64,000 nucleotides of DNA from Mesorhizobium escarrei (GCF_935825525.1 NZ_CAKXZT010000168.1:271148-335147), one strand, 5' to 3'. Shown: positions 17,331 through 25,735, counted from the first letter of the stretch. The notes: generated by a model not told the origin, from the letters alone. Program-made: numbers and translations.

Positions 17331-19001
17331 ATGGCGACAGCGGAAAACGCCGAACTCGTCTTCGTGCCGCTTGGCGGCGTTGGCGAGATCGGCATGAACT
17401 TCGCCCTCTATGGCTACGGGCCGGCCAATGCGCGCGAATGGATCGTCGTCGATGTCGGTGTGACCTTTCCCGATGCCAGCCTGCCCGGCGTCGACCTGGT
17501 GCTGCCCGACACGCGCTTCATGGAGGAGAACGTCGCCAATTTGCGCGGCATCGTCATCACGCACGCGCATGAGGACCATTACGGCGCGCTGCTCGACACA
17601 TGGCCGAAGCTCAAGGCGCCGGTCTGGATGACGCCGTTCGGCGCTGGATTGCTGGAAGCCAAGCGGCAGGGCGAGCAGGGCGCACCAAAGATCCCGGTGA
17701 CGATCTACCGCGCCGGCGAAAAATTCAGCGTCGGCCCGTTCGAGATCGAGGCCATCCCGGTCGCGCACTCGATCCCTGAACCGATGTCGCTTGCGATCAC
17801 CTCGCCGGCCGGCACCGTCATCCACACCGGCGACTGGAAGATCGATCCGGCGCCGACGATCGGGCCGCTGACCGACGAAGCGCGGTTCCGCGCCTATGGC
17901 GACAAGGGCGTGCTGGCGCTGATCTGCGATTCCACCAATGCGCTGCGGGAAGGGGTGTCGCCGTCGGAAGTCGCGGTTGGCGAGGGCCTCAAGGGCGTCA
18001 TCCAAAGCGCCAAGGGCCGCGTTGCGGTCACCACCTTTTCCTCCAATGTCGGACGCATCGTCTCCATTGCCAAGGCGGCACGCGATGCCGGCCGGCAGTG
18101 CCTGGTGCTCGGCCGCTCGCTGAAGCGCGTCATCGATGTTGCCGGCGAGCTCGGTTACATGGATGGGCTGCCCGAATTCATCGCCGAGGAGGACTTTGGC
18201 TTCATCCCGCGCGAAAACCTCGTCATCATCTGCACCGGCAGCCAGGGCGAGCCGCTTGCGGCACTGGCGAAACTGTCGCGCGAGGAGATGAAATCGGTGT
18301 CGCTGACGGCAGGCGACACGGTGGTGTTTTCCTCGCGCACCATTCCCGGCAACGAGAAGGGTATCCTCGAGATCAAGAACCGTCTGATCGATCTCGGCAT
18401 CAAGATCATCGAGGACGGTGATGCGCTGGTGCATGTCTCCGGCCATCCGCGCCGCAGCGAGCTGCGCCAGATGTATGAATGGGTGCGCCCGCAGATCGGC
18501 GTTCCCGTGCATGGCGAGGCGGCGCATCTGGTGGCGCAGGGATCGCTTATGTCGGTGTCCGGAATCGGCCAAGTGGCGCAGGTCCGCGACGGCGACATGC
18601 TGAGGCTCTATCCCGGTGCGGCGACGATCATCGACCAGGTGCCGTTCGGCCGCATCTACAAGGACGGCAGGCTGATCGGCACCGACCAGGCGATGGGCAT
18701 TCGCGACCGGCGCAAGCTGTCTTTCGCCGGCCATGTCGCGGTCAATGTCGTGCTCGACGACAGATATGAGCTCGCCGGCGATCCCGATCTGGTCGCTATC
18801 GGCGTCGCCGAGGCCGATGCCCGCGGCGAGAGCCTGGAAGACCTGATGATCGATGCGGCAATCGGCGCCGTGGACTCCATCCCCCGTCAGCGCCGAAAAG
18901 ACCTCGACCTCATGCAGGAGGCAGTGCGCCGCGCCGTCCGCGGCGCCGCCAATGAAGCCTGGGGCAAGAAGCCGCTGGTGACGGTGTTCGTCACAAGGTA
19001 A
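17331..19001 (+). CDS. rnj: Ribonuclease J
   Basis: A 556-residue metallo-beta-lactamase/beta-CASP ribonuclease with 5'-3' exo- and endonuclease activity in rRNA and mRNA processing. The zinc motif HxHxDH is 'HAHEDH' at residues 78-83. Further features are the 'HTGDWKIDP' aspartate, the beta-CASP 'TTFSSNVGRI' region and the C-terminal 'VHVSGHPRRSELRQMYEWVRP' motif. The ATG at 17331 follows GGAAAGGAATTATC, a good ribosome binding site. Rhizobia use RNase J alongside RNase E. A hairpin-forming repeat follows the stop. Confidence 0.95.
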   Translation: MATAENAELVFVPLGGVGEIGMNFALYGYGPANAREWIVVDVGVTFPDASLPGVDLVLPDTRFMEENVANLRGIVITHAHEDHYGALLDTWPKLKAPVWMTPFGAGLLEAKRQGEQGAPKIPVTIYRAGEKFSVGPFEIEAIPVAHSIPEPMSLAITSPAGTVIHTGDWKIDPAPTIGPLTDEARFRAYGDKGVLALICDSTNALREGVSPSEVAVGEGLKGVIQSAKGRVAVTTFSSNVGRIVSIAKAARDAGRQCLVLGRSLKRVIDVAGELGYMDGLPEFIAEEDFGFIPRENLVIICTGSQGEPLAALAKLSREEMKSVSLTAGDTVVFSSRTIPGNEKGILEIKNRLIDLGIKIIEDGDALVHVSGHPRRSELRQMYEWVRPQIGVPVHGEAAHLVAQGSLMSVSGIGQVAQVRDGDMLRLYPGAATIIDQVPFGRIYKDGRLIGTDQAMGIRDRRKLSFAGHVAVNVVLDDRYELAGDPDLVAIGVAEADARGESLEDLMIDAAIGAVDSIPRQRRKDLDLMQEAVRRAVRGAANEAWGKKPLVTVFVTR

Positions 19002-19002
19002 G

Positions 19003-19095
19003 GGAATAGGGAGTAGGGCAGTACGGCAGTAGGGGGAGAAAGTAGTTTTTCCCTACTCCCATACTGCCCTATTGCCTTACTGCCCTGAGGAAAAC
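19003..19095. repeat. Inverted repeat of AGGGCAGTA-type tandem motifs
   Basis: The left half reads AGGGAGTAGGGCAGTACGG and continues with GCAGTAGGGGGA; the right half is the approximate reverse complement, CCCTACTCCCATACTGCCC, and continues through GCCTTACTGCCC. The two halves surround AAAGTAGTTTTT. Each half is itself a short tandem repeat with the stem of a long hairpin. It fills the whole gap between rnj and mce and may act as a terminator or mRNA-stabilising structure. Confidence 0.8.
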
Positions 19096-19097
19096 CT

Positions 19098-19502
19098 ATG
19101 CTTGGACGCCTTAACCATGTCGCGCTTGCCGTGCCGGATTTGGCCGCGGCGACAGCGGCTTATCGCGACACGCTCGGCGCTCGGTTGAGCGCGCCGCAGG
19201 CGCTGCCGGAGCATGGCGTGACGGTGGTGTTCGTCGATGTCGGCAATACCAAGATCGAATTGCTGGAGCCGCTTGGTGAGGGCTCGCCGATCGCGGCATT
19301 CCTCGAGAAGAACCCCTCGGGTGGCATGCATCATCTGTGCTATGAGGTCGACGACATTCTTGCCGCGCGTGATCACCTCAAGGCCAGCGGCGCCCGCGTC
19401 CTGGGCGACGGCAACCCGAAGACCGGCGCGCACGGCAAGCCGGTGCTGTTCCTGCATCCCAAGGATTTCTTCGGCACGCTGGTCGAACTGGAGCAAGCAT
19501 GA
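19098..19502 (+). CDS. mce: Methylmalonyl-CoA epimerase
   Basis: A 134-residue glyoxalase/bleomycin-fold enzyme that interconverts (2S)- and (2R)-methylmalonyl-CoA, upstream of the B12-dependent mutase in propionate and branched-chain catabolism. Typical features are 'LNHVALAVPDLAAATAAYRD' at the N-terminus, 'GGMHHLCYEVDDI' with metal-binding histidine, and 'GKPVLFLHPKDFFGTLVELEQ' at the end. Its last bases overlap the start of the DUF1467 gene by four bases, the arrangement usual in Rhizobiales. Confidence 0.93.
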   Translation: MLGRLNHVALAVPDLAAATAAYRDTLGARLSAPQALPEHGVTVVFVDVGNTKIELLEPLGEGSPIAAFLEKNPSGGMHHLCYEVDDILAARDHLKASGARVLGDGNPKTGAHGKPVLFLHPKDFFGTLVELEQA

Positions 19503-19783
19503 GCTGGGTTTCATTTCTCGCCCTGTTCTTCATCACATGGTGGGTGGTGCTGTTCGCCATCCTGCCGTTCAGCCTGAGGACGCAGGACGAGGATGAGGAC
19601 GTGACGCTGGGCACGGTATCCAGCGCGCCGCGCGGACCGCATATGCTGCGCGCGGTGCTGCGGACGACGATCGTCACGCTGGTTCTGCTTGGCATCTTTT
19701 ATGGCATTACGAGGGGGCTCGGCCTCGGCATCGACGACATCCCGCACATCGTGCCGGATTTCACCCAGAGTCCCGAAAACTAG
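19499..19783 (+). CDS. DUF1467 family membrane protein
   Basis: A 94-residue protein with two membrane helices (residues about 4-24 and 54-76). The family signature 'FITWWVVLFAILPFSLRTQDE' covers the first helix and the start of the loop. Function is unknown; the gene is conserved between mce and proS in Rhizobiales. It overlaps mce by four bases (ATGA) and is probably translated with it. Confidence 0.9.
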   Translation: MSWVSFLALFFITWWVVLFAILPFSLRTQDEDEDVTLGTVSSAPRGPHMLRAVLRTTIVTLVLLGIFYGITRGLGLGIDDIPHIVPDFTQSPEN

Positions 19784-19885
19784 AGCAATTCCAGGCCGGA
19801 AGAACCGATGCGGTTATTTTCGAACCCGCTGTGCTGACGTTGCGTAAGTGATTTGGCAATTTGTCGTGCTAACCAAATGATTGCA

Positions 19886-20037
19886 CAAAAAAAATGCAAG
19901 GCACGAGGCCTTGCAATTTAAACGCGTCCGATCTGTTTCCGGTATCCGGCGGCAGCGAGTAACCGCGCCTAGATCGCATCCTCCCAAGACTTTGACCGCG
20001 TAGGAGAGCAGATTTCTTTCCGCCCTCTCGGTTATCG
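19886..20037 (-). ncRNA. Candidate small RNA, antisense orientation, about 150 nt
   Basis: No gene is recognisable in the 536 bases between the DUF1467 gene and proS, but the minus strand has a complete transcription unit. A promoter-like GTGACA (20066-20071) and TCTAAT (20044-20049) are separated by 16 bases. A strong intrinsic terminator lies about 150 bases downstream: an 8-bp perfect stem TGCAAGGC/GCCTTGCA followed, on the minus strand, by eight T residues (19887-19894). The transcript contains possible hairpins, including CTCC/GGAG pairing in its first half. It could be a 6S-like or trans-acting RNA; I cannot assign a family by eye. Confidence 0.55.
19887..19915 (-). terminator. Intrinsic terminator for minus strand
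   Basis: Stem TGCAAGGC (19895-19902), loop ACGAG, stem GCCTTGCA (19908-19915), with eight A residues at 19887-19894 that read as a U8 tract on the minus strand. It is less convincing for the + strand, where ATTTA follows the stem. Confidence 0.75.
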
Positions 20038-20043
20038 GCGCAC

Positions 20044-20071
20044 ATTAGACCAAGCCGGGTGAAAATGTCAC
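20044..20071 (-). promoter_or_regulatory. Predicted sigma70 promoter of the small RNA
   Basis: Read on the minus strand: GTGACA (5 of 6 to TTGACA), 16-base spacer, TCTAAT (5 of 6 to TATAAT). The predicted start site is near 20037. It points away from proS. Confidence 0.5.
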
Positions 20072-20319
20072 GCAGAATTTTGCCCGGAAATAAGCAATCT
20101 CGTGCTGCACTGCACAATAGTATGGCAGGCGTTGCTTGCGAAACGACCAGCAAGGCGAACGCGGCACTGCGGCGCCTTTGCGACGCCCAGTGGGCGCCCA
20201 TCTGGCGCCCAGGAGGGAGCGGGTTTCCATTCCGTCATGAAATGGCTATGAAGCCGGGGCAAGCAAGCCAGCGCTGCGCCGATTCCGGTGCGGCAATCCT
20301 CTCTCTCACGGACCAGTCC

Positions 20320-21648
20320 ATGCGTTTGTCGCGCTATTTCCTGCCTATCCTTAAAGAAAATCCGCGCGAGGCCGAAATCGTCTCGCACCGGCTGATGCTG
20401 CGCGCCGGCATGATCCGCCAGCAGGGGCAAGGCAGTTTTTCCTGGCTGCCGCTCGGCAAGAGGGTGCTGGACAAGGTCTGCCGGATCGTTCGCGAGGAGC
20501 AGGACCGGGCCGGCGCGCTCGAGATCCTGATGCCGACCATCCAGTCCGCCGAGCTGTGGCGCGAAAGCGGCCGCTATGACGACTATGGCAAGGAGATGCT
20601 GCGCATCAAGGACCGGCAGGATCGGGACATGCTCTATGGGCCGACCAACGAGGAGGTGGTCACCGAGATTTTCCGCGCCTATGTGAAATCCTATAAGGAT
20701 CTGCCGCTCAATCTCTATCACATCCAGTGGAAATTCCGCGACGAGGTGCGGCCGCGCTTCGGCGTCATGCGCAGCAGAGAGTTCCTGATGAAGGACGCCT
20801 ATTCCTTCGATCTCGATTTTGCAGGCGCCAAGGCGGCCTATAACAGGATGTTCGTGTCCTACCTCAGGACGTTCACACGCATGGGGCTGCAGGCAATCCC
20901 GATGCGCGCCGACACCGGGCCGATCGGCGGCGACCTCAGTCACGAATTCATCATCCTGGCCGATACCGGCGAGAGCCAGGTCTATTGCCACCGCGACTAT
21001 CTCGCGCTCGAAGTGCCGGGGGCGGACACCGACTTCTCCGACGATGCCGAGATTGGCGACATCGTCAAGAAATGGACGACGCCCTATGCCGCAACCGACG
21101 AGATGCACGACGAGGCGGCGTGGGAGAAGGTTGCGGCAAGCGACCGAGTCTCGGCGCGCGGCATTGAGGTCGGCCACATCTTCCATTTCGGCGACAAATA
21201 TTCGAAGGCGATGGGCGCCAAGGTGACCGGACCCGACGGCAAGGATCATTTTGCCTCCGGAGGTTCCTACGGCATCGGCCCGACGCGGCTGGTCGCGGCG
21301 ATCATCGAGGCCAGCCATGACGATAACGGCATCATCTGGCCGGAGGCGGTGGCGCCTTTCGACATCGGCCTGATCAATATGAAGGCTGGCGACGCCGACT
21401 GCGACCGCGTGTGCGATGAACTCTATGCGGCGTTTGTCGCCGTCGGCAAGGACGTGCTCTACGACGATACCGATCAGCGGCCGGGCGGCAAGTTCGCCAC
21501 CGCCGACCTGATCGGATTGCCGTGGCAGGTGATCGTCGGGCCGCGCGGCGTGGCCGCCGGCGAGGTCGAGATCAAGAATCGCAGGACCGGCGAGCGTGAG
21601 ACGCTGCCGATTGCGGACGTGAAGAAACGCTTCGGTTCTGCCGCATGA
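20320..21648 (+). CDS. proS: Prolyl-tRNA synthetase (short alphaproteobacterial type)
   Basis: A 442-residue class II aminoacyl-tRNA synthetase that charges tRNA-Pro. Motif 2 is in 'NLYHIQWKFRDEVRPRFGVMRSREFLMKDAYSF'-like sequence near residue 140, and motif 3 is 'FASGGSYGIGPTRLVAAIIE'-like near residue 308. It is about 130 residues shorter than the E. coli enzyme because the inserted editing (INS) domain is reduced, which is normal for the alphaproteobacterial subtype. The frame opens at 20059, but the ATG at 20320, giving 'MRLSRYFLPILKENPREAE', matches the family. The stop overlaps the lolC ATG (ATGA). Confidence 0.95.
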   Translation: MRLSRYFLPILKENPREAEIVSHRLMLRAGMIRQQGQGSFSWLPLGKRVLDKVCRIVREEQDRAGALEILMPTIQSAELWRESGRYDDYGKEMLRIKDRQDRDMLYGPTNEEVVTEIFRAYVKSYKDLPLNLYHIQWKFRDEVRPRFGVMRSREFLMKDAYSFDLDFAGAKAAYNRMFVSYLRTFTRMGLQAIPMRADTGPIGGDLSHEFIILADTGESQVYCHRDYLALEVPGADTDFSDDAEIGDIVKKWTTPYAATDEMHDEAAWEKVAASDRVSARGIEVGHIFHFGDKYSKAMGAKVTGPDGKDHFASGGSYGIGPTRLVAAIIEASHDDNGIIWPEAVAPFDIGLINMKAGDADCDRVCDELYAAFVAVGKDVLYDDTDQRPGGKFATADLIGLPWQVIVGPRGVAAGEVEIKNRRTGERETLPIADVKKRFGSAA

Positions 21649-22931
21649 GCGAAGCGGCAGTAGCAAAATCCCCGGCCGCCGGAGCTTTTTCCGTGTTCGA
21701 ACGTATGGTCGCGTGGCGCTATCTGCGCTCGCGCCGCAAGGAGACGGTGATCTCCGTCATCGCATCGATTTCCTTCCTCGGCATCATGCTGGGCGTCGCC
21801 ACGCTGATCGTGGTGATGGCTGTCATGAACGGCTTTCGCGCCGAGCTCCTGACGCGCATCCTCGGCGTCAACGGCCATCTGATCGTGCAGCCGCTCGACA
21901 TGCCGCTGGAGGACTATGCGCAGGTCGCCGGCCGCATCAATGGCGTGCCTGGCGTCCAATACGCCATTCCGCTGATCGACGGGCAGGTCCTGGCGCAAGG
22001 CAATATCGGCGGCGGGTCGGGGGCGCTGGTGCGCGGCATACGCGGCGAGGATCTGGGCAAGATTTCAATTGTCGCCAACAATATCAAGCAGGGCTCGATC
22101 GCCGGCTTCGACACAGGCGAGGGCGTCGCCATTGGCAGCCGCATGGCCGACAATCTCGGCCTTGTGCTCGGCGACACGATCACGCTGATCGCGCCCGACG
22201 GCGATGTGACGCCGCTCGGCACGACCCCGCGCATGAAGGGCTATCCGGTCACGGCGATCTTCGAGGTCGGCATGTCGGAATATGACAGCTCCATCGTCTA
22301 CATGCCGTTTTCGGAAGCGCAGCTCTATTTCAACATGGATGGCCGGGCTCAGGCGATCGAGATCTATGTCGACAATCCCGACAATGTCGACGCGCTGAAA
22401 CCGAAGGTCGAGGAGGCGTCACAGCGGCCGATCAGCATGGTCGACTGGCGAGAACGCAACCGGACATTCTTCGATGCGCTGCAAGTGGAGCGCAACGTCA
22501 TGTTCATGATCCTGACGCTGATCGTGCTGGTGGCGGCGCTCAACATCATTTCGGGGCTGATCATGCTGGTGAAGGACAAGGGCCACGATATCGCCATCCT
22601 TCGCACCATGGGCGCCACGCGCGGCGCGATCCTCCGCATCTTCCTGATGACGGGCGCGGCGATCGGCGTGGTGGGCACCATCGCCGGCGTCCTCCTCGGT
22701 GTCATTATCTGCCTGAACGTCGAGCGCATCCGCCAGTTCTTCTCCTGGCTGGCCGGCGAAAGGCTGTTCAATCCCGAGCTCTACTTCCTGAGCCAGTTGC
22801 CTGCCCGCATGGACGCCAGCGAGACGATCTCGGTGGTGCTGATGGCGCTGGTGCTGTCGTTCCTGGCGACGCTGTTTCCGGCATGGCGCGCGGCCAGGCT
22901 CGATCCGGTCGAAGCGCTGAGGTACGAATGA
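21645..22931 (+). CDS. lolC: Lipoprotein-releasing ABC transporter permease (LolC/LolE)
   Basis: A 428-residue FtsX/MacB-type permease of the Lol system, which extracts lipoproteins from the inner membrane and hands them to LolA. It has the N-terminal 'VAWRYLRSRRKETVISVIASISFLGIMLGV' region with the first helix, a large periplasmic domain (residues about 55-270), and three C-terminal helices with 'GHDIAILRTMGATRGAILRIF'. In alphaproteobacteria one LolC/E-type permease acts as a homodimer. It overlaps proS upstream and lolD downstream. Confidence 0.93.
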   Translation: MSEAAVAKSPAAGAFSVFERMVAWRYLRSRRKETVISVIASISFLGIMLGVATLIVVMAVMNGFRAELLTRILGVNGHLIVQPLDMPLEDYAQVAGRINGVPGVQYAIPLIDGQVLAQGNIGGGSGALVRGIRGEDLGKISIVANNIKQGSIAGFDTGEGVAIGSRMADNLGLVLGDTITLIAPDGDVTPLGTTPRMKGYPVTAIFEVGMSEYDSSIVYMPFSEAQLYFNMDGRAQAIEIYVDNPDNVDALKPKVEEASQRPISMVDWRERNRTFFDALQVERNVMFMILTLIVLVAALNIISGLIMLVKDKGHDIAILRTMGATRGAILRIFLMTGAAIGVVGTIAGVLLGVIICLNVERIRQFFSWLAGERLFNPELYFLSQLPARMDASETISVVLMALVLSFLATLFPAWRAARLDPVEALRYE

Positions 22932-23611
22932 TGGCCGAGGCCATTATCGAGCTGAAGAGCGTCGAGCGGCATTATGTCCAGGGGCCGCGCAAGCTGACCA
23001 TCCTCAACGGCGCCGATTTTTCGTTGAAGCGCGGTGAGATCGTGGCGCTGGTGGCGCCTTCGGGCACCGGCAAATCGACGCTGTTGCACACCGCCGGACT
23101 GCTGGAGCGGCCGGACGCCGGCGATGTCATTCTGGCCGGCCGAGCCTGCGGGCGGCTTTCCGACGACGAGCGCACGGCGATCCGCCGCAACGATGTCGGC
23201 TTCGTCTATCAGTTCCATCACCTGCTGCCGGAGTTCACGGCGCTGGAAAACATCATGATGCCGCAACTGATAAAAGGGCTGACGCGCAAGGAGGCTGCCG
23301 AGCGGTCGGCGCAACTGCTCGACTACATGCAGATCGGCAAGCGAGCGCAGCACCGGCCGTCCGAACTGTCCGGCGGCGAGCAGCAGCGCGTCGCCATCGC
23401 GCGCGCCGTCGCCAATGCGCCGCTGGTGCTGCTGGCCGACGAGCCGACCGGCAACCTCGACCCGGTCACCGCCTCCTATGTGTTCGAGGCACTGGGCGCG
23501 CTGGTCCGGCAGTCGGGCTTGGCGGCACTGATCGCCACCCACAATCACGAGCTTGCCTCGCGCATGGACCGTCGCGTCACGCTGGCCGACGGCAAGGTTG
23601 TTCCGCTTTAG
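22928..23611 (+). CDS. lolD: Lipoprotein-releasing system ATP-binding protein
   Basis: A 227-residue ABC ATPase that powers LolC. Walker A is 'APSGTGKSTLLHTAG' (the usual G is A at its start), the signature is 'LSGGEQQRVAIARAV', and Walker B is 'LVLLADEPTGNLDP'. Start codons at 22928 and 22931 both fit; the first overlaps the lolC stop (ATGA). It ends the operon and a palindromic repeat follows. Confidence 0.94.
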   Translation: MMAEAIIELKSVERHYVQGPRKLTILNGADFSLKRGEIVALVAPSGTGKSTLLHTAGLLERPDAGDVILAGRACGRLSDDERTAIRRNDVGFVYQFHHLLPEFTALENIMMPQLIKGLTRKEAAERSAQLLDYMQIGKRAQHRPSELSGGEQQRVAIARAVANAPLVLLADEPTGNLDPVTASYVFEALGALVRQSGLAALIATHNHELASRMDRRVTLADGKVVPL

Positions 23612-23615
23612 CTGC

Positions 23616-23746
23616 ATCGAGATTCAGGTGATGCCGGCCTGCGAACGGCGGTTTCCTGCGCTTCCGGTACTCACGTACCCAAAAGTACGCTCCGTTCCGG
23701 TTCTCGGAACCCACCGTTCTCGGCGCGGCCTGACCTGAATCTCGAC
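23616..23746. repeat. Palindromic dispersed-type repeat
   Basis: A 131-base element bounded by perfect inverted ends, TCGAGATTCAGGT and ACCTGAATCTCGA, with internal imperfect palindromy (ACTCACGTACCCAAAAGTACGC in the centre). It starts five bases after the lolD stop. It looks like a dispersed rhizobial intergenic repeat and could act as a terminator. Confidence 0.8.
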
Positions 23747-23893
23747 ACACCTAACGGGCTGATCCTCAGCGTGCCGTCTTGTCATTTCCCACTCGCAGCC
23801 AGCGTGGAAGCGGTGGAAATCCGCCTGTCAACCTTTGCTTAACCCTGCCGAACTGAGCGCCGCGAATTTCACGGAACGCGTGGACTGCGGTCG

Positions 23894-23922
23894 TTGACAT
23901 TCGAACAAAACTAGAACAAAAT
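23894..23922 (+). promoter_or_regulatory. SOS-controlled promoter with LexA box
   Basis: TTGACA (23894-23899) and CAAAAT (23917-23922) are 17 bases apart. Between them lies GAACAAAACTAGAAC (23903-23917), a perfect GAAC-N7-GAAC direct repeat, the reverse complement of the alphaproteobacterial LexA operator GTTC-N7-GTTC. LexA bound here would block RNA polymerase. Confidence 0.8.
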
Positions 23923-23950
23923 GCTAACATACTGAAAACAGGAGAGCGTT

Positions 23951-24037
23951 ATGACCGGTCTTGTTCAGGATGTCGTGTCACTGGTGTGCATGAGCACGTT
24001 TCTCATTTCCATGGCGATCTGGATCGGAGCGATGTGA
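23951..24037 (+). CDS. 28-residue SOS-controlled membrane peptide
   Basis: A short frame of 28 codons, 'MTGLVQDVVSLVCMSTFLIS' followed by 'MAIWIGAM', with AGGAGAG seven bases before the ATG. Nearly the whole peptide is one hydrophobic helix (residues about 8-27). The promoter upstream holds a LexA box. By size, topology and control it resembles SidA of Caulobacter, a 29-residue SOS-induced inner-membrane inhibitor of cell division, though I see no clear sequence match. In related genomes this position often holds a small hypothetical gene. Role in damage-induced division arrest is inference. Confidence 0.7.
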   Translation: MTGLVQDVVSLVCMSTFLISMAIWIGAM

Positions 24038-24105
24038 GGCAGCGCGCCCCGTTTCTTCCAGGGTTGAGAGGCGGCGTCGGAAATCGGTGGTTCAGCGCCG
24101 CTTTG

Positions 24106-24849
24106 TCAGCCGGCCTTGCGGGCCGTTTCGACAAGCAGAGCTGCGGCGGGTCCGAAGACATCCTCGAAGGCAGATTTCAGCGCGAGATCGAGGTCGGCCA
24201 TTCGCAAGGGAAGGCCGAGGTCGACGAGGCTGGTGACGCCGTGGTCCTGCACGCCGCACGGCACGATGCCGCTGAAGTGGCTGAGATCGGGCTCGACATT
24301 GATGGCGATGCCGTGAAAGCTCACCCAGCGCCTCAACCTGATGCCGATCGCGGCGATCTTGTCCTCGGCGAGTGATCCGTCGGGCAGGGTGGGGCGATCC
24401 GGCCGCACCACCCAGACGCCGACGCGGTTCTCGCGCCGTTCGCCGCGCACGTCGAAGGCGGCGAGCGTGCAGATGATCCATTGTTCAAGTGCCGCGACGA
24501 AGGCGCGGACATCCTCACGCCGCCGCTTCAGGTCGAGCATCACATAAGCGACCCGCTGGCCTGGCCCATGATAGGTATATTCGCCGCCGCGCCCGGCTGC
24601 GAAAACCGGGAAACGGTCGGGCTCGATCAGGTCCTCGATGCGGGCGCTGGTGCCGGCGGTGTAGAGCGGCGGGTGCTCGACCAGCCAGACCATCTCGCCG
24701 GCGGCGCCGCTTCGGATCGCTTCGGCACGCGCCTCCATCACGGCAAGCGCATCCGGATAGGCGGTGAGGCCGGGTTCGATCCGCCATTCGACCGGCGCCG
24801 AACCGGGCTGGGGCAGGAACGACGTGGCGATCTGGCTGCGTTCTGTCAT
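24106..24849 (-). CDS. lipB: Lipoyl(octanoyl) transferase
   Basis: A 247-residue enzyme that moves octanoate from octanoyl-ACP to lipoyl domains, the first step of lipoate synthesis. Key features are 'GRGGEYTYHGPGQRVAYVMLDL' (substrate pocket), the catalytic lysine in 'KIAAIGIRLRRWVSFHG' and the catalytic cysteine in 'IVPCGVQDHGVTSL'. It runs against lolD and the SOS peptide. A palindromic repeat lies just upstream of its start. Confidence 0.95.
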   Translation of the reverse strand: MTERSQIATSFLPQPGSAPVEWRIEPGLTAYPDALAVMEARAEAIRSGAAGEMVWLVEHPPLYTAGTSARIEDLIEPDRFPVFAAGRGGEYTYHGPGQRVAYVMLDLKRRREDVRAFVAALEQWIICTLAAFDVRGERRENRVGVWVVRPDRPTLPDGSLAEDKIAAIGIRLRRWVSFHGIAINVEPDLSHFSGIVPCGVQDHGVTSLVDLGLPLRMADLDLALKSAFEDVFGPAAALLVETARKAG

Positions 24850-24860
24850 GGTGGGTCTCG

Positions 24861-24988
24861 CTAAAGCGCGCCGCGTTTGAAGGGAACCCGTGGGCGCGCT
24901 TTAGATTTTTGTTTTATGCATGTCATTGTCCCAAAATCTGCGCACCCTCGGTTCAAACCCGAGGGCATGTTTTTGGGCGACATGCATT
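24861..24988. repeat. Two-hairpin intergenic repeat upstream of lipB
   Basis: Two consecutive palindromes: CTAAAGCGCGCC...GGGCGCGCTTTAG (24861-24904) and ATGCATGTC...GACATGCAT (24917-24987). A sister copy with the same two-part design lies at 47133-47237. The rest of the 305-base gap up to the tRNA shows no gene. Confidence 0.8.
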
Positions 24989-25154
24989 CGCCTCACATAT
25001 GGCGGCAATCGGCTGAAACGTCCAGCTGCGAGCGCGTTTCAGCCCTTTGGAGGGTTATGCCGAAGCCCGGGCAATTAATGCGCGACGCGCCCTTGTTTCG
25101 CCGGAAACGATTTGCTACACGCCGCGAGCCGGTTCGTTCCGGCTCCTACCACGT

Positions 25155-25239
25155 GCGGTCGTGGCGGAATTGGTAGACGCGCAGCGTTGAGGTCGCTGTG
25201 GGGCAACCCGTGGAAGTTCGAGTCTTCTCGACCGCACCA
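25155..25239 (+). tRNA. tRNA-Leu (anticodon GAG)
   Basis: An 85-base class II tRNA. The acceptor stem is GCGGTCG/CGACCGC, followed by discriminator A and an encoded CCA. The D-arm is in GGCGGAATTGGTAGACGC. The anticodon stem CAGCG/CGCTG has loop TTGAGGT, giving anticodon GAG (25189-25191). The variable arm is long, and the T-arm has GTTCGAGTC. The 3' end is a likely integration site, since an integrase remnant follows. Confidence 0.95.
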
Positions 25240-25384
25240 TTACTTCTTCCGAAATCATGATTATCGAATTGCAATCACTCGACAAAATAAGGTTCGGTAA
25301 ATCCGGCCTTGCAAAATTCCACCGTTTTGTGCCACTGGTCGCGCCACATACCAAGCCCCGGCAGGCTTTTTGGCAGGTGCGTGC

Positions 25385-25735
25385 ATGGGTCGAAATCGAA
25401 CCCGAACCGATCCCGATAGATACCTCACACAGCGGCAAGGCAACTTCCACTACAAGCGCCGGGTGCCGGTCACCATCGTGCATCTCGACGAGGGCACGCC
25501 GCATGTCCGCACCTCGCTGAAGATCGATGATCGCGGCCTGGCGCGCAAGAAACGCGATCTGCGAGTCGGCCGACGATGCGCTGTGGGCGCATCACAAGGC
25601 CGGCTACCCGCACTACCGCAACCGCGAGGACGATCTGTCGGTGACCCTGAACAAATACCAGCGCAGCAACGCCCTGCTGCCGACAAAGTTTCACACCGTC
25701 TACTCGTTCCGACACTCGTTCGAGGGCGGGGGCAA
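25385..25735 (+). pseudogene. Decayed tyrosine-recombinase integrase
   Basis: Starting at the ATG at 25385, the frame reads 'YLTQRQGNFHYKRRVPVTIV' and then 'SLKIDDRGLARKKRDL', the N-terminal part of rhizobial island integrases. At about 25562 the frame shifts, and the next frame gives 'ESADDALWAHHKAGYPHYRN' and 'KFHTVYSFRHSFEGG', close to the catalytic R-H-x-x-R region near the C-terminus. The core-binding and most of the catalytic domain are missing, as is the active tyrosine. It lies 146 bases after tRNA-Leu in the orientation expected for an island integrase, so it marks the edge of an old integrative element. Confidence 0.75.

Noticed and set aside
20059..20319. N-terminal extension of proS to an upstream start
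   Set aside because: The extension has no likeness to prolyl-tRNA synthetases and would cover the putative small-RNA promoter; the ATG at 20320 gives the family start.
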